The notes under the pieces were generated by a model, which searched no databases, had not been told where the DNA came from, and saw only the letters and a list, made by a program, of their open reading frames with translations. A DNA stretch of 64,000 bases, taken from the NCBI RefSeq assembly GCF_006363915.1, contig NZ_CP040946.1; one strand, given 5' to 3'. Position numbers and translations under genes: made by a program. The DNA is from Methylophilus medardensis. GTDB lineage: Bacteria > Pseudomonadota > Gammaproteobacteria > Burkholderiales > Methylophilaceae. Shown piece after piece: positions 1 to 8,668 of the stretch (its first letter is position 1; every line of letters starts with the position of its first letter).

Positions 1-270
1 CTTGTCTTTGGCCAGCAATTGCGTATCGGTATTTGCCAGACGCACTTTGACACCGCTGGCGTCCATAAACAAACCATCAAATGGGATGTTGGCCAGCTTC
101 AGCGTGTCCTCCACTTTTTGCAATAAAGCCTGATCGACTTTGAGCGAGGATTTCGCCGGGCTGATCTGCACCGCAGGCGATTCTCCAAAAAAATTGGGGA
201 TCGTATACAGCAGGCCAATGATAAACACTGTGCCAATCAGCACGAATTTCCATATCGGATAACGGTTCAT
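1..270 (-). CDS. secD: Protein translocase subunit SecD, N-terminal part (cut by window edge)
   Basis: Ninety N-terminal codons are present; the rest lies before base 1. The protein starts MNRYPIWKFVLIG and has one membrane segment at about residues 8-27 followed by periplasmic sequence (IPNFFGESPAVQ), as SecD proteins do. SecD with SecF and YajC uses the proton-motive force to help pull proteins through SecYEG at the inner membrane. It lies 45 bases downstream of yajC on the same strand, the usual yajC-secD-secF order. The start is the ATG read from base 270. The call depends on the N-terminus and neighbourhood only, but both agree. Confidence 0.9.
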   Translation of the reverse strand, partial: MNRYPIWKFVLIGTVFIIGLLYTIPNFFGESPAVQISPAKSSLKVDQALLQKVEDTLKLANIPFDGLFMDASGVKVRLANTDTQLLAKDK

Positions 271-315
271 AACAAACTCTAGTTCAGAATGAAAGACAAG
301 CGCGTCTTGTGCGGG

Positions 316-630
316 TTAAATGGACTTCAAGGTGCCAGCTGGCAACAGGGTTTGTACGGTATGTTTTTGCACATGCACAACGGTGTTGGCCGCGATTTCG
401 ATGCTGACAAAACTGTCACTCACTTTGGTGACTTTGCCGACGATGCCGCCGGTGGTGGCTACTTCGTCGCCGGCTTTCAAGGCTTCCAGCATCAACTTGT
501 GTTGTTTTGCTTGCTTCATTTGCGGACGAATCAGCATAAAGTAGAACAAAACAAAAATCACTACCATGGGCAAAAAGCTCATGATGTCGGTGGCTGGGGC
601 GCCGGCTGCGTAAGCGTTGCTAATAAACAT
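316..630 (-). CDS. yajC: Preprotein translocase subunit YajC
   Basis: A 104-residue single-span protein of normal YajC length. One hydrophobic helix (about residues 17-36, FLPMVVIFVLFYFMLIRPQ) is followed by the family signature with LIRPQ and GDEVATTGGIVGKV (about 54-67) and a small beta-rich cytosolic domain. YajC belongs to the SecDF-YajC accessory complex of the Sec translocon. It sits between tgt and secD on the minus strand in the standard proteobacterial order and is probably cotranscribed with secD. Confidence 0.95.
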   Translation of the reverse strand: MFISNAYAAGAPATDIMSFLPMVVIFVLFYFMLIRPQMKQAKQHKLMLEALKAGDEVATTGGIVGKVTKVSDSFVSIEIAANTVVHVQKHTVQTLLPAGTLKSI

Positions 631-957
631 ATGCTTGATTTCCTGAGTAAAACGACTAAATAACTCGCGATTCTAGCACAGGCGGGCGAAGAATATGTGT
701 CAGCGGGGTTTGAGGAACGCATGTGTGGCAATCAGGCCAACGCCCTGGGCTGGGTGTGCGCGATTGAATCATCGCCAGCTGAGAAGTGCGTCAGTGGCGC
801 GCGTTTGGTGTGCGATCAATGGTGATTTGCAGCTGGCTTTGCCGCACACAGCAGGGTCTCGCTTGGATAGGGTAGCTTGTTAGCGAGAGGCTTTGCATGC
901 ACGCGTTCAAGCCTAGAGCCCTCTGCAAAAAACATCATGCTACCTTTTGTTTGACCG
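631..957. other. Intergenic region between tgt and yajC, no gene seen
   Basis: About 327 bases separate the end of tgt from the start of yajC. Short open frames exist on both strands but none has a ribosome-binding site or a recognisable protein. I see no tRNA-like fold and no strong hairpin with a T-tract. It probably contains the yajC promoter; the gap is unusually long for this gene order. Confidence 0.4.
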
Positions 958-2148
958 CTAGCGTTTCTCAGCGCGCTTTTTGGCAAACTCATCTTTGAAT
1001 GCGGCAAAGCGATTTTCTTCAATCGCCGCGCGCATGCCTTGCATCAAGACTTGGTAATAATGCAAATTATGGATGGTGTTCAAACGTGCGCCTAAAATCT
1101 CGCCGATGCGGTGCAGATGATGCAAATAAGCGCGGCTGAAATGTTGGCAGGTATAGCATGCGCACTCATCATCCAGCGGACGGATGTCGGTTTTGTAACT
1201 GGCGTTTTTGATTTTGACATCGCCATACTGCGTAAATAGCCAACCGTTGCGGGCATTGCGCGTAGGCATCACGCAGTCGAACATATCAATGCCGTAACTG
1301 ACAGCATCGACCAGATCCTCTGGGGTGCCCACCCCCATCAAATAGCGTGGTTTGTCTTTTGGCATTTGAGGCGCGGTATGTGCGAGGATGCGCAGCATGT
1401 CTTCTTTGGGCTCGCCCACCGATAGGCCACCGATGGCATACCCGTCAAAGCCAATCGCCTCCAGCCCTTGTCGTGACACATCGCGCAAGTCTTCAAACAT
1501 CCCACCCTGAATAATCCCGAACAGCGCATTGCCGTTGCTTGGGGGCTGGTCTGTGTGCAATTGTTGGATTTGTGCTGGCCCGCCCTGCATAGACAAGGTC
1601 TCTTGAATCGTGTGTGTTTGATACACATTAAAAGCATCACGGCTGCGTTGCGCCCAGCGCAAACTCAGCGCCATTGAAACGCGCGCTTGGTCGTGGCTGG
1701 CCGGATAAGGTGTGCATTCATCAAAAATCATCACGATATCGCTGTTGAGCACCCGTTGGATGCGCATGGATTCTTCTGGCGTTAAGAAGCAGCGATCGCC
1801 ATTGATCGGTGATTGAAATTTAACGCCTTCTTCAGTGATTTTGCGCAGGTCGCCCAAGCTCCACACCTGAAAACCGCCAGAATCAGTGAGAATCGGTTGT
1901 TGCCAACCCATAAATTGATGCAACCCCTCGTGGGCGGCAATCACCTCTAAACCTGGGCGCAGCCACAGATGAAAGGTATTGCCGAGCACGATGTGCGCTT
2001 GAATCTCTTGCAGCTCTTGCGGGGACATGGCTTTAACCGTGCCATAAGTACCGACAGGCATAAAAGCAGGGGTTTGGACTTCGCCATGTGGCAAGCTTAC
2101 GGTGCCGCGTCTGGCGAGGCCGTCGGTGTTGTGTAATGAAAACTGCAT
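958..2148 (-). CDS. tgt: tRNA-guanine transglycosylase
   Basis: Exchanges guanine 34 for preQ1 in GUN-anticodon tRNAs, the committed tRNA step of queuosine synthesis. The active-site segment TDSGGFQ places the catalytic Asp at residue 89. GIIQGG (about 211-216), GGLSVGEP and the second catalytic region GIDMFDCVMPTRNARNG follow. The zinc site is CACYTC plus a downstream His. At 396 residues it is about 20 longer than the usual 371-377. The excess is a loop at about residues 174-206 (VYQTHTIQETLSM onward, Q/H-rich) just before GIIQGG. The start MQFSLHNTDGLARRG matches the family N-terminus. It lies upstream of yajC-secD on the same strand. Confidence 0.97.
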   Translation of the reverse strand: MQFSLHNTDGLARRGTVSLPHGEVQTPAFMPVGTYGTVKAMSPQELQEIQAHIVLGNTFHLWLRPGLEVIAAHEGLHQFMGWQQPILTDSGGFQVWSLGDLRKITEEGVKFQSPINGDRCFLTPEESMRIQRVLNSDIVMIFDECTPYPASHDQARVSMALSLRWAQRSRDAFNVYQTHTIQETLSMQGGPAQIQQLHTDQPPSNGNALFGIIQGGMFEDLRDVSRQGLEAIGFDGYAIGGLSVGEPKEDMLRILAHTAPQMPKDKPRYLMGVGTPEDLVDAVSYGIDMFDCVMPTRNARNGWLFTQYGDVKIKNASYKTDIRPLDDECACYTCQHFSRAYLHHLHRIGEILGARLNTIHNLHYYQVLMQGMRAAIEENRFAAFKDEFAKKRAEKR

Positions 2149-2307
2149 GAAATTGCGATAAATGGCTGAATTAAAGTGCTATTTTACCACAGCCATTGTG
2201 ATTGCCTTCTGCCGCCCCCGTATGCGTTCAGCATGGCGCTGTGCTTGCATTTTTTGTGATTGCCCGCAACAATGTTGATAATTCTGCAATTCTGAAAATT
2301 TCCCTCT

Positions 2308-3096
2308 ATGGATGAATCCCAAAACCGCCTTTCAAGACGCGAACAACATACCAGTCTGCGTCAGCGCGGCATTTATTTGCTCCCGAATCTATTCACCTCC
2401 GCTTCGTTGTTTGGCGGTTTCTACGCCATTGTGCAGGCGATGAATCTGCATTTCGAACAATCCGCCATCGCGATTTTTATCGCCATGGTGATGGACGGAC
2501 TGGATGGGCGGGTCGCACGCATGACCAATACGCAAAGCGCATTTGGTGCGGAATATGATAGCTTGGCAGATATGGTGTCGTTTGGAGTTGCGCCGGCATT
2601 GATCATGTACGTATGGGCGCTGCAGCCAATGAACAAACTGGGTTGGATTGCGGCATTTATTTATTGCGCCTGTGCTGCCCTGCGGTTGGCACGCTTTAAC
2701 ACCAAGATTGATGACCCGTTTCAAGACAAGCGCTTCTTTCAGGGCTTGCCGAGTCCAGCAGCAGCGGCCTTGCTGGCCGGGTTTGTTTGGGTGTCGTATG
2801 AATATAACATTGACGGCCGCGAAATTTTCTTTGGCGCCCTGCAAGTGAAATGGATCGCTTGGTTCTTAACGATATTTGCTGCTGGTTCAATGGTGTCTGA
2901 CCTTAAATTTTACAGCGGCAAAGACATCAATCTGAGACATTCAGTGCCTTTTGTGGCGATTCTGGCGGTGGTCATGGCCTTTGTGCTGATTTCATACAGC
3001 CCGCCCGAAGTGTTGTTTAGTGTGGTGTTCGTGTATGCCTTGTCCGGCTACTACATGTGGACACGCGAGCGACTAGCCAAACGAACCCCCGCCTAA
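2308..3096 (+). CDS. pssA: CDP-diacylglycerol--serine O-phosphatidyltransferase
   Basis: Makes phosphatidylserine from CDP-diacylglycerol and serine, the precursor of phosphatidylethanolamine, in the inner membrane. The CDP-alcohol phosphotransferase signature is complete: D63-x2-D66-G67-x2-A70-R71-x8-G80-x3-D84-x3-D88. The rest is hydrophobic, with about six to eight membrane segments, and the C-terminus is basic (WTRERLAKRT). At 262 residues it matches the short membrane-bound type II enzymes, not the E. coli peripheral type. It stands alone and is followed by its own intrinsic terminator. Confidence 0.95.
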   Translation: MDESQNRLSRREQHTSLRQRGIYLLPNLFTSASLFGGFYAIVQAMNLHFEQSAIAIFIAMVMDGLDGRVARMTNTQSAFGAEYDSLADMVSFGVAPALIMYVWALQPMNKLGWIAAFIYCACAALRLARFNTKIDDPFQDKRFFQGLPSPAAAALLAGFVWVSYEYNIDGREIFFGALQVKWIAWFLTIFAAGSMVSDLKFYSGKDINLRHSVPFVAILAVVMAFVLISYSPPEVLFSVVFVYALSGYYMWTRERLAKRTPA

Positions 3097-3113
3097 CTGG
3101 ATGCATCCGATCA

Positions 3114-3142
3114 AAAACGCGCTGCACCAAGCGCGTTTTTTT
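3114..3142 (+). terminator. Intrinsic terminator after pssA
   Basis: A perfect 10-bp stem, AAAACGCGCT paired with AGCGCGTTTT around a 6-nt loop, running into a run of T. It begins 18 bases after the pssA stop codon. Confidence 0.9.
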
Positions 3143-3243
3143 ATGGCGTTGGCGCGTCAATGTTGTCGTGCATCCGCTTAGCAAGTGTGGTGGTCAATTG
3201 TAGGACAAGCGAGTAAAATTCAGCTGTCAGATTAGGAAAATCC

Positions 3244-4776
3244 ATGGAACACATTATTATTTTTGATACCACGTTGCGTGATGGTGAACAAAGCCCCGGC
3301 GCGGCGATGACCAAAGAAGAAAAAATCCGTATTGCGCGCCAGTTAGAAAAATTAGGCGTTGATGTGATTGAAGCAGGGTTTGCGGCCGCCAGTCCCGGCG
3401 ATTTTGACGCGATTTCAGAAATCGCCAAAGTGATTAAAACCTCGACGGTATGCTCGTTGGCGCGCGCCAGTGAAAACGATGTACGACGCGCCGGTGAGGC
3501 CATTAAACACGCAGTCAATGGTCGTATCCATACGTTTATTGCTACCAGCAAAATCCACATGGAAAACAAGCTGCGCATGAGCGAAGACCAAGTGGTCGAA
3601 CGCGCAGTGCAAGCAGTCAAATGGGCGCGCGAGTACACCGACGATGTGGAATTTTCAGCAGAAGACGCCGTTCGTTCTGAGATTGACTTTTTGGTGCGCG
3701 TGTTTGAAGCCGTGATCGAGGCAGGTGCCAAAACCATCAATGTGCCGGATACCGTGGGCTACAGCATTCCCGCACTGTGGGGCGAGCGTTTTGCAATTTT
3801 GCGCCAGCGCGTCAAAGGCGCAGATCAAGTGGTGTGGTCTACGCACTGCCACAATGACTTAGGCATGGCCGTGGCGAACTCGCTGTCGGCCGTGATGAAT
3901 GGCGCCCGTCAGGTGGAGTGCACCATCAACGGTTTGGGTGAGCGTGCTGGCAACGCCAGCCTCGAAGAAATCGTGATGGCGATCAAAACCCGTAGCGATA
4001 TTTTCAATTTAAGTACCCGTATTGATACGACGCAAATCGTGCCGTCGTCTAAGTTAGTGTCTACCATCACTGGTTATCCAGTGCAGCCGAACAAGGCAAT
4101 TGTCGGTGCCAATGCCTTTGCGCATGAGTCTGGCATTCATCAGGATGGCGTGCTCAAGCATCGCGAGACCTATGAAATCATGCGGGCTGAAGATGTGGGT
4201 TGGGGCGCAAACAAGCTTACCTTGGGCAAATTGTCTGGCCGCAACGCTTTCCGTACCCGATTGAAAGAGCTCGGCATCGAACTCGATAGCGAAGATGCGT
4301 TGAACGCGGCATTTGCCCGCTTTAAAGAGTTAGCTGATAAAAAGTCAGAAATTTTTGATGAAGACCTGCACGCCTTGGTCAGTGACGAGGTGGTGCAAGA
4401 GAGCCGCGAGATGTTTAAGCTCACCTATCTGCAAGTCGCTTCGCAAACCGGGGAGATTCCGCATGCGATTTTGACCCTAAGCGTCGATGGCGCGGAGCAG
4501 CGGACAGAGGCTGATGGCGGCGGTCCGGTGGATGCCACCTTTAAAGCCATTGAGAACGTGGTGCAAAGTGACGCCGAGTTGCTGTTGTATTCAGTGAACA
4601 ACATCACCAGTGGCACTGACGCGCAAGGCGAAGTGACCGTGCGTTTGTCCAAAGGTGGGCGTATCGTCAATGGTCAGGGGGCTGATACCGATATCGTGGT
4701 GGCCTCCGCCAAAGCCTATTTGAACGGGCTGAACAAACTTTACGCCAAAGCAGAAAAATTGAACCCGCAGGTGTAA
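3244..4776 (+). CDS. leuA: 2-isopropylmalate synthase
   Basis: Condenses acetyl-CoA with 2-oxoisovalerate, the first committed step of leucine synthesis. The N-terminal TIM barrel starts with IIFDTTLRDGEQSPGA (about residues 5-20) holding the catalytic Arg12 and metal-binding Asp13. The metal-binding STHCHND follows, with His201 and His203. GLGERAGNASLEE and HESGIHQDG come next, and then the LeuA allosteric domain (about 385-510) expected to bind leucine. The length of 510 residues is normal for LeuA type 1. It stands alone with a terminator on either side, so it is probably monocistronic. I saw no leader-peptide attenuator upstream. Confidence 0.97.
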   Translation: MEHIIIFDTTLRDGEQSPGAAMTKEEKIRIARQLEKLGVDVIEAGFAAASPGDFDAISEIAKVIKTSTVCSLARASENDVRRAGEAIKHAVNGRIHTFIATSKIHMENKLRMSEDQVVERAVQAVKWAREYTDDVEFSAEDAVRSEIDFLVRVFEAVIEAGAKTINVPDTVGYSIPALWGERFAILRQRVKGADQVVWSTHCHNDLGMAVANSLSAVMNGARQVECTINGLGERAGNASLEEIVMAIKTRSDIFNLSTRIDTTQIVPSSKLVSTITGYPVQPNKAIVGANAFAHESGIHQDGVLKHRETYEIMRAEDVGWGANKLTLGKLSGRNAFRTRLKELGIELDSEDALNAAFARFKELADKKSEIFDEDLHALVSDEVVQESREMFKLTYLQVASQTGEIPHAILTLSVDGAEQRTEADGGGPVDATFKAIENVVQSDAELLLYSVNNITSGTDAQGEVTVRLSKGGRIVNGQGADTDIVVASAKAYLNGLNKLYAKAEKLNPQV

Positions 4777-4789
4777 ACCGGTTCTGATT

Positions 4790-4829
4790 AAACGCTTGCT
4801 GCCAATGGGTGGCAAGCGTTTTCTTTTTT
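4790..4829 (+). terminator. Intrinsic terminator after leuA
   Basis: A 10-bp stem, AAACGCTTGC with GCAAGCGTTT, followed by a T-rich tail. It begins 13 bases after the leuA stop and supports a later start for the next gene, because a longer reading frame of that gene would begin inside the hairpin. Confidence 0.85.
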
Positions 4830-4871
4830 GGGGTGTTGAATCATGGGGATGAAAGGTTGGGCAAGGGGACG

Positions 4872-5765
4872 ATGAGGCAAAAAAATCATTGGATTTTGCT
4901 CACGGTTGCGCTGGCTTGCACCTATCTGATCTGGGGCTCGACGTATCTCGCGATCAAATATGCGATTGAGAGTTTTCCGCCGTTTTTTATGGTGGGATTA
5001 CGCTTTAGCATTGCAGGTGGCTTGCTTTATTGCATTCTGCGCCGTTTGGGGCATGCCGCACCCACGCGCTTGCAATGGCGCGGGGCTGCGCTGGTGGGCT
5101 TGCTGTTGCCTGTGCTTGGTAACGGCACGGTATCGAATGTGCAGTTGCATGTCTCGTCCAGTGTCGCGGCATTAGCGATTGCCACGGCGCCAATCTGGAT
5201 GGCCATTTTCTCGAGTTTGTGGGGGCACAAAATTAGTCGTCAGGAGTGGTTGGGGATCGCCATTGGTCTGGTGGGGATCGTGTTACTCAATACCCGTGGC
5301 AGCTTGCAAGGCGATTGGCACAGCGCAAGTCTGCTGATGTTTGCCGCAGCGTGTTGGTCGCTCGGCTCGGTATGGAGTAAGCACTTGACCATGCCGCAAG
5401 GCTTAATGGGCGCCGCCAGCCAAATGTTGTGCGGCGGCCTGATTGCCTTGCTGTTTAGTCTCGCCTTTAGTGAACAGTGGCCCACGCAAGTGTCGGCGCG
5501 TTCATGGTCGGCGATTGCATTTTTGATATTGTTTGGCACCATGATCACTTTTTCCGCGTATCACTGGTTGCTGCATCATGTGCGTCCACTGGTCGCCAGC
5601 AGCAATACTTTTGTCAACCCAGTGGTCGCGTTTGTGGTGGGGGTTTGGTTTGCTGATGAGCAGATTCACCGCATGGAATATGTGGCCCTAGCCGTGATTT
5701 TGGTAGGCGTGTTTTTGGTGCTGACCGCCAGCAAAGAAGCGCTGCCCGAAGAACAAATTGTTTAA
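4872..5765 (+). CDS. EamA-family drug/metabolite exporter (YedA-like)
   Basis: A 297-residue inner-membrane protein with about ten hydrophobic segments in two EamA repeats. The first repeat opens with LACTYLIWGSTYLAIKY and the second with LLMFAAACWSLGSVWSKH. This is the DMT superfamily of amino-acid and metabolite exporters, and the sequence looks most like the YedA branch. The substrate cannot be told from sequence. The ATG at 4872 is chosen because AAGGGGA lies just upstream and MRQKNHWILLTVALACTY is a natural membrane-protein start. The in-frame alternative at 4809 falls inside the leuA terminator. A HAD phosphatase gene follows after 25 bases, possibly in the same transcript. Confidence 0.88.
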   Translation: MRQKNHWILLTVALACTYLIWGSTYLAIKYAIESFPPFFMVGLRFSIAGGLLYCILRRLGHAAPTRLQWRGAALVGLLLPVLGNGTVSNVQLHVSSSVAALAIATAPIWMAIFSSLWGHKISRQEWLGIAIGLVGIVLLNTRGSLQGDWHSASLLMFAAACWSLGSVWSKHLTMPQGLMGAASQMLCGGLIALLFSLAFSEQWPTQVSARSWSAIAFLILFGTMITFSAYHWLLHHVRPLVASSNTFVNPVVAFVVGVWFADEQIHRMEYVALAVILVGVFLVLTASKEALPEEQIV

Positions 5766-5790
5766 TTATCTTATTTGAAAAAGTGAATCT

Positions 5791-6459
5791 ATGAAGCAAA
5801 ACTTGGCGTTATTTGACTTAGACAATACCCTGTTGGCGGGCGACAGTGACTATAACTGGAGCGTGTTCCTGATTAGTGAAGGGTTGCTTGATGCGGCGCA
5901 ACACAAAGCACGCAACGAACAATTTTATGAAGATTATAAAAATGGCAGCCTCGATATTTACGCGTTTCTCAAGTTTCAGTTGCAACCGCTGTCGCAACAC
6001 CCCAAAGCATTTTTAGACACACTGCATCAAAAATACATGCAGACGGTGATTCGGCCGATGATGACGCAAAAAGCACAAGCATTGGTCGATGCGCATAAAG
6101 CCAAGGGCGATTTGTGCATGGTGATCACGGCGACCAACAGTTTTGTCACCAAGCCGATTGCGACGGCTTATGGAATTGAGCATTTGATAGGCACCGATCC
6201 TGAAATGGTCGATGGGCAATTTACGGGCGGCGTCAGTGGGACGCCTAGTTTTCAGCAGGGCAAAGTGACGCGCCTGAATGACTGGTTGGCCGCACGCGGA
6301 CAAACGCTGGCAGATTTTGACACCAGCCATTTCTACAGTGATTCACACAACGATTTACCGTTGATGAAGCTAGTAACGCATCCGGTGGCGGTCGATGCGG
6401 ATCCAACCTTGACTGCGCATGCCGAGGCGCACGGCTGGCCCATCATCAGTCTGCGTTAA
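5791..6459 (+). CDS. HAD-IB family phosphatase (SerB-like)
   Basis: A 222-residue cytosolic hydrolase of the haloacid dehalogenase superfamily. Motif I is FDLDNTLL with the nucleophile Asp9 and acid/base Asp11; the Ser/Thr motif II lies near VITATNS; motif IV is YSDSHNDLPLM at about residues 180-190. The GDSDYNWSVFLI segment and overall length fit the HAD-IB subfamily of phosphoserine-phosphatase-like enzymes. The true substrate is uncertain; it is not clearly SerB itself. It lies 25 bases after the EamA gene and its last codon is 12 bases from the convergent porin-like gene. Confidence 0.85.
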   Translation: MKQNLALFDLDNTLLAGDSDYNWSVFLISEGLLDAAQHKARNEQFYEDYKNGSLDIYAFLKFQLQPLSQHPKAFLDTLHQKYMQTVIRPMMTQKAQALVDAHKAKGDLCMVITATNSFVTKPIATAYGIEHLIGTDPEMVDGQFTGGVSGTPSFQQGKVTRLNDWLAARGQTLADFDTSHFYSDSHNDLPLMKLVTHPVAVDADPTLTAHAEAHGWPIISLR

Positions 6460-6471
6460 AAGCCAGCTACG

Positions 6472-7566
6472 CTAAAACTGCACAGTCAGCGCGGTGACGG
6501 CCATCAAGCTATGGTCGGTCAATCGCGCATCCCCCTGCGTAAACAGCGCATCGCGGCTGTTTAACTGCCTTAACTCATTACGCCAAACCATGCGATTGTT
6601 CAGCCGATAGTCCACGTTGATCGAATAACCGGTGGTTTGAAACCCATGCGCCGTGCCGGTGTTGATAATTACGCCTTGCCGATCGTTAAAGTGTTCAAGT
6701 CGGCCGGCAAACTGCAAACGATCTGAATAGCGATAGCGCAAAATGAGGTTAGGGCTAAACCAAACCGAATAGCGCTCACTGCCAGGGGCGGCTTGTTCGG
6801 CGCCGATATCCAAGGCGGCGGTCAGCCCCCACTGTGGGTCAAGCTGCCATTGCACATAAAAATCATGAAAATAGCGCATTTGGCGCTGCGCATCCGATTT
6901 GTCATTGCCAATAAACGAGCTGCTATTGATGGTGAGATGTTCGTAGGGTTTATAAGTGAGTTGATGACCAATGGCCGGCGTGGTGTTGCCATCCGGGCGA
7001 TGAATACGCTGCCAGCCAGTGAGCAACAACCCGCTGAGCAGCCATTTGCCATCTTCGCTGGTATAACTCAATTTAGCGCCCGTTTCAAAGTAGGGCGAGT
7101 TGTCCGCCATCAGGCTGCGTGTCAGTGTCCAGTTGTCGATGCCGATGGCACTCTCAAAACCAATGTGTGAGGGCAGCACACCTAAATCCAGCCATAACTG
7201 ATGTTGGTCTGAGAGTTTAAAGCCGATGTTGGCCTCGTAGAGGTTGCGTAGGCCATGCGGCTCAGCCGCATAATTGGTCCGCACATACGAGCCGCTACCC
7301 AATGCGAGATTGCCACGCACGCGTTCGGTGCTGAGGGCCGCTTTGAGCACCGCCAAATTGACGCTGGGGCGATCAGTCACATTGTGACTGTAGACAAAAT
7401 CAGGTCGTCGATGATCCGCCGGCTGGTTGAAGTCGTGTATCTGGTAAGTTTCGAGGTAGGCGCTCCACTGCACCGGGGCTGGTTGCGGGCTGGTAGGCAA
7501 GCCTTCGGCCTGCGCCACACAGGCGAGGCTCAAGCAGGGTAAGCAGAAATATACATAAGCAGGCAT
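6472..7566 (-). CDS. Outer-membrane beta-barrel (porin-like) protein
   Basis: A 364-residue exported protein. The N-terminus (VYFCLPCLSLACVAQAEG) is a signal peptide with cleavage expected near AQA-EG. The mature part is made of alternating amphipathic strands and ends in ...LMAVTALTVQF, the aromatic C-terminal residue typical of Omp85-assembled barrels. Segments such as FQTTGYSINVDYRLNNRM and SDQHQLWLDLGVLPSHIGFE resemble the BBP2/OmpL-like porin family, in which a single large barrel is built of similar repeats. Function inferred: diffusion channel; substrate unknown. It converges on the HAD phosphatase gene. Confidence 0.72.
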   Translation of the reverse strand: MPAYVYFCLPCLSLACVAQAEGLPTSPQPAPVQWSAYLETYQIHDFNQPADHRRPDFVYSHNVTDRPSVNLAVLKAALSTERVRGNLALGSGSYVRTNYAAEPHGLRNLYEANIGFKLSDQHQLWLDLGVLPSHIGFESAIGIDNWTLTRSLMADNSPYFETGAKLSYTSEDGKWLLSGLLLTGWQRIHRPDGNTTPAIGHQLTYKPYEHLTINSSSFIGNDKSDAQRQMRYFHDFYVQWQLDPQWGLTAALDIGAEQAAPGSERYSVWFSPNLILRYRYSDRLQFAGRLEHFNDRQGVIINTGTAHGFQTTGYSINVDYRLNNRMVWRNELRQLNSRDALFTQGDARLTDHSLMAVTALTVQF

Positions 7567-7694
7567 GTTGACGTTCCAAACAAGGATTGGTCAGCATTGT
7601 GTGACACAGCACCTATCAATCACGTAAACATACTGCATGAGCGAACTTTGTTGAGCGCTGAAAACGGCAACAAAAGCGCTTTAGTTTGTAGCGA

Positions 7695-8519
7695 TTAACG
7701 CCCCAGTACCACATGCAGCACAAAGCGGCTGCCGATATACGCGAGCATCAATAACACAAAGCCTAGCAGCGTCCAGCGGGTGGCCGTTTTGCCGCGCCAG
7801 CCAAATTTAAAACGACCAAACAACAGCCAAGCATAAATCAGCCACGAGGCAATCGAAAAAATCGTTTTGTGATTAAACTGCAAGGGCTTACCGAAAATTT
7901 CTTCACTAAACAGCATGCCACTAATTAATGTGATGGTCAGCAACACAAACCCCACGTGCAACACCTTAAAGAGCAATGCATCCAGCACCATGAGCGGCGG
8001 AAAATCAGGCAGAGATAACCAGCTCTGTTTTTGATGCAAGGCGCGCTCTGCCACCCGCATCAAACAGGCGTGCAAGGCGGCAAAGGTAAACAAGCTATAA
8101 GCAACCATGGCGATTAAAATGTGCAGATTAAACAAGGTAAAGCCGTGGGTATCCACATAGTAGTCTTTGACGGCAAAGCCGGGCATCAGCACAAACAAGG
8201 CCGCGGGGGGCAATACAAAGGCCTGCAAGCTGCGTAGCGAGTGTTTTAAATCGGCCAGCCAGTAAATCAGCACCGTCAACCAAAAAATGGCTGAGAGCGC
8301 GTAATACACCCCTAGATTAAGCGAGCCAATCGCAAAAATATCGCGGTAGAGCAATCCGGCATGCATCACCAAGCCTAAGGCCACCATGGCGCTGTGCAGC
8401 TGAAACGGAAACGCGTTTTCGTCCACGGGTTTGCCCTGAGTAGCAATACGCCAGTAGTCCAGCGCCACCGCCATGTAAACAAACGCGACAATCAGGTAAG
8501 GAAGCAGGTGTTGAGTCAT
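7695..8519 (-). CDS. CcsA/CcmC-like inner-membrane protein (YpjD family)
   Basis: A 274-residue protein with about eight membrane segments, resembling the cytochrome c assembly (CcmC/CcsA) domain. It is divergent from ffh, a pairing common in proteobacteria (YpjD/CorE type). In this subgroup the link to cytochrome c maturation is unproven and other roles, such as cation transport, have been proposed. The ATG at 8519 (MTQHLLPYLIVAFVYMAVAL) is preferred over an in-frame upstream start because it gives a clean first membrane helix. Conserved His residues within predicted helices (for example HLNLGVYY and HILIAM regions) could bind haem, but that is inference. Confidence 0.82.
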   Translation of the reverse strand: MTQHLLPYLIVAFVYMAVALDYWRIATQGKPVDENAFPFQLHSAMVALGLVMHAGLLYRDIFAIGSLNLGVYYALSAIFWLTVLIYWLADLKHSLRSLQAFVLPPAALFVLMPGFAVKDYYVDTHGFTLFNLHILIAMVAYSLFTFAALHACLMRVAERALHQKQSWLSLPDFPPLMVLDALLFKVLHVGFVLLTITLISGMLFSEEIFGKPLQFNHKTIFSIASWLIYAWLLFGRFKFGWRGKTATRWTLLGFVLLMLAYIGSRFVLHVVLGR

Positions 8520-8668
8520 ATTCGCATTATGGCAAAACTCGCCGCATTCGACCAGCGCGACAATGACAGGCCTCCAAGGCCTAGGCATGAGTTTATTTTA
8601 GGGATGGCGCTGCATGAGGTAAAATTCAATCTATTGAATACTCACCCGTTGTGAAAGAAAGGCATTGC

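Noticed and set aside
3141..3740. A 199-codon minus-strand open frame opposite leuA
   Set aside because: Ser/Thr/Ala-rich composition, no ribosome-binding site and no recognisable motif; it mirrors the codon structure of leuA.
4809..4871. A longer N-terminus for the EamA exporter
   Set aside because: It would begin inside the leuA terminator hairpin and has no ribosome-binding site; the ATG at 4872 has AAGGGGA.
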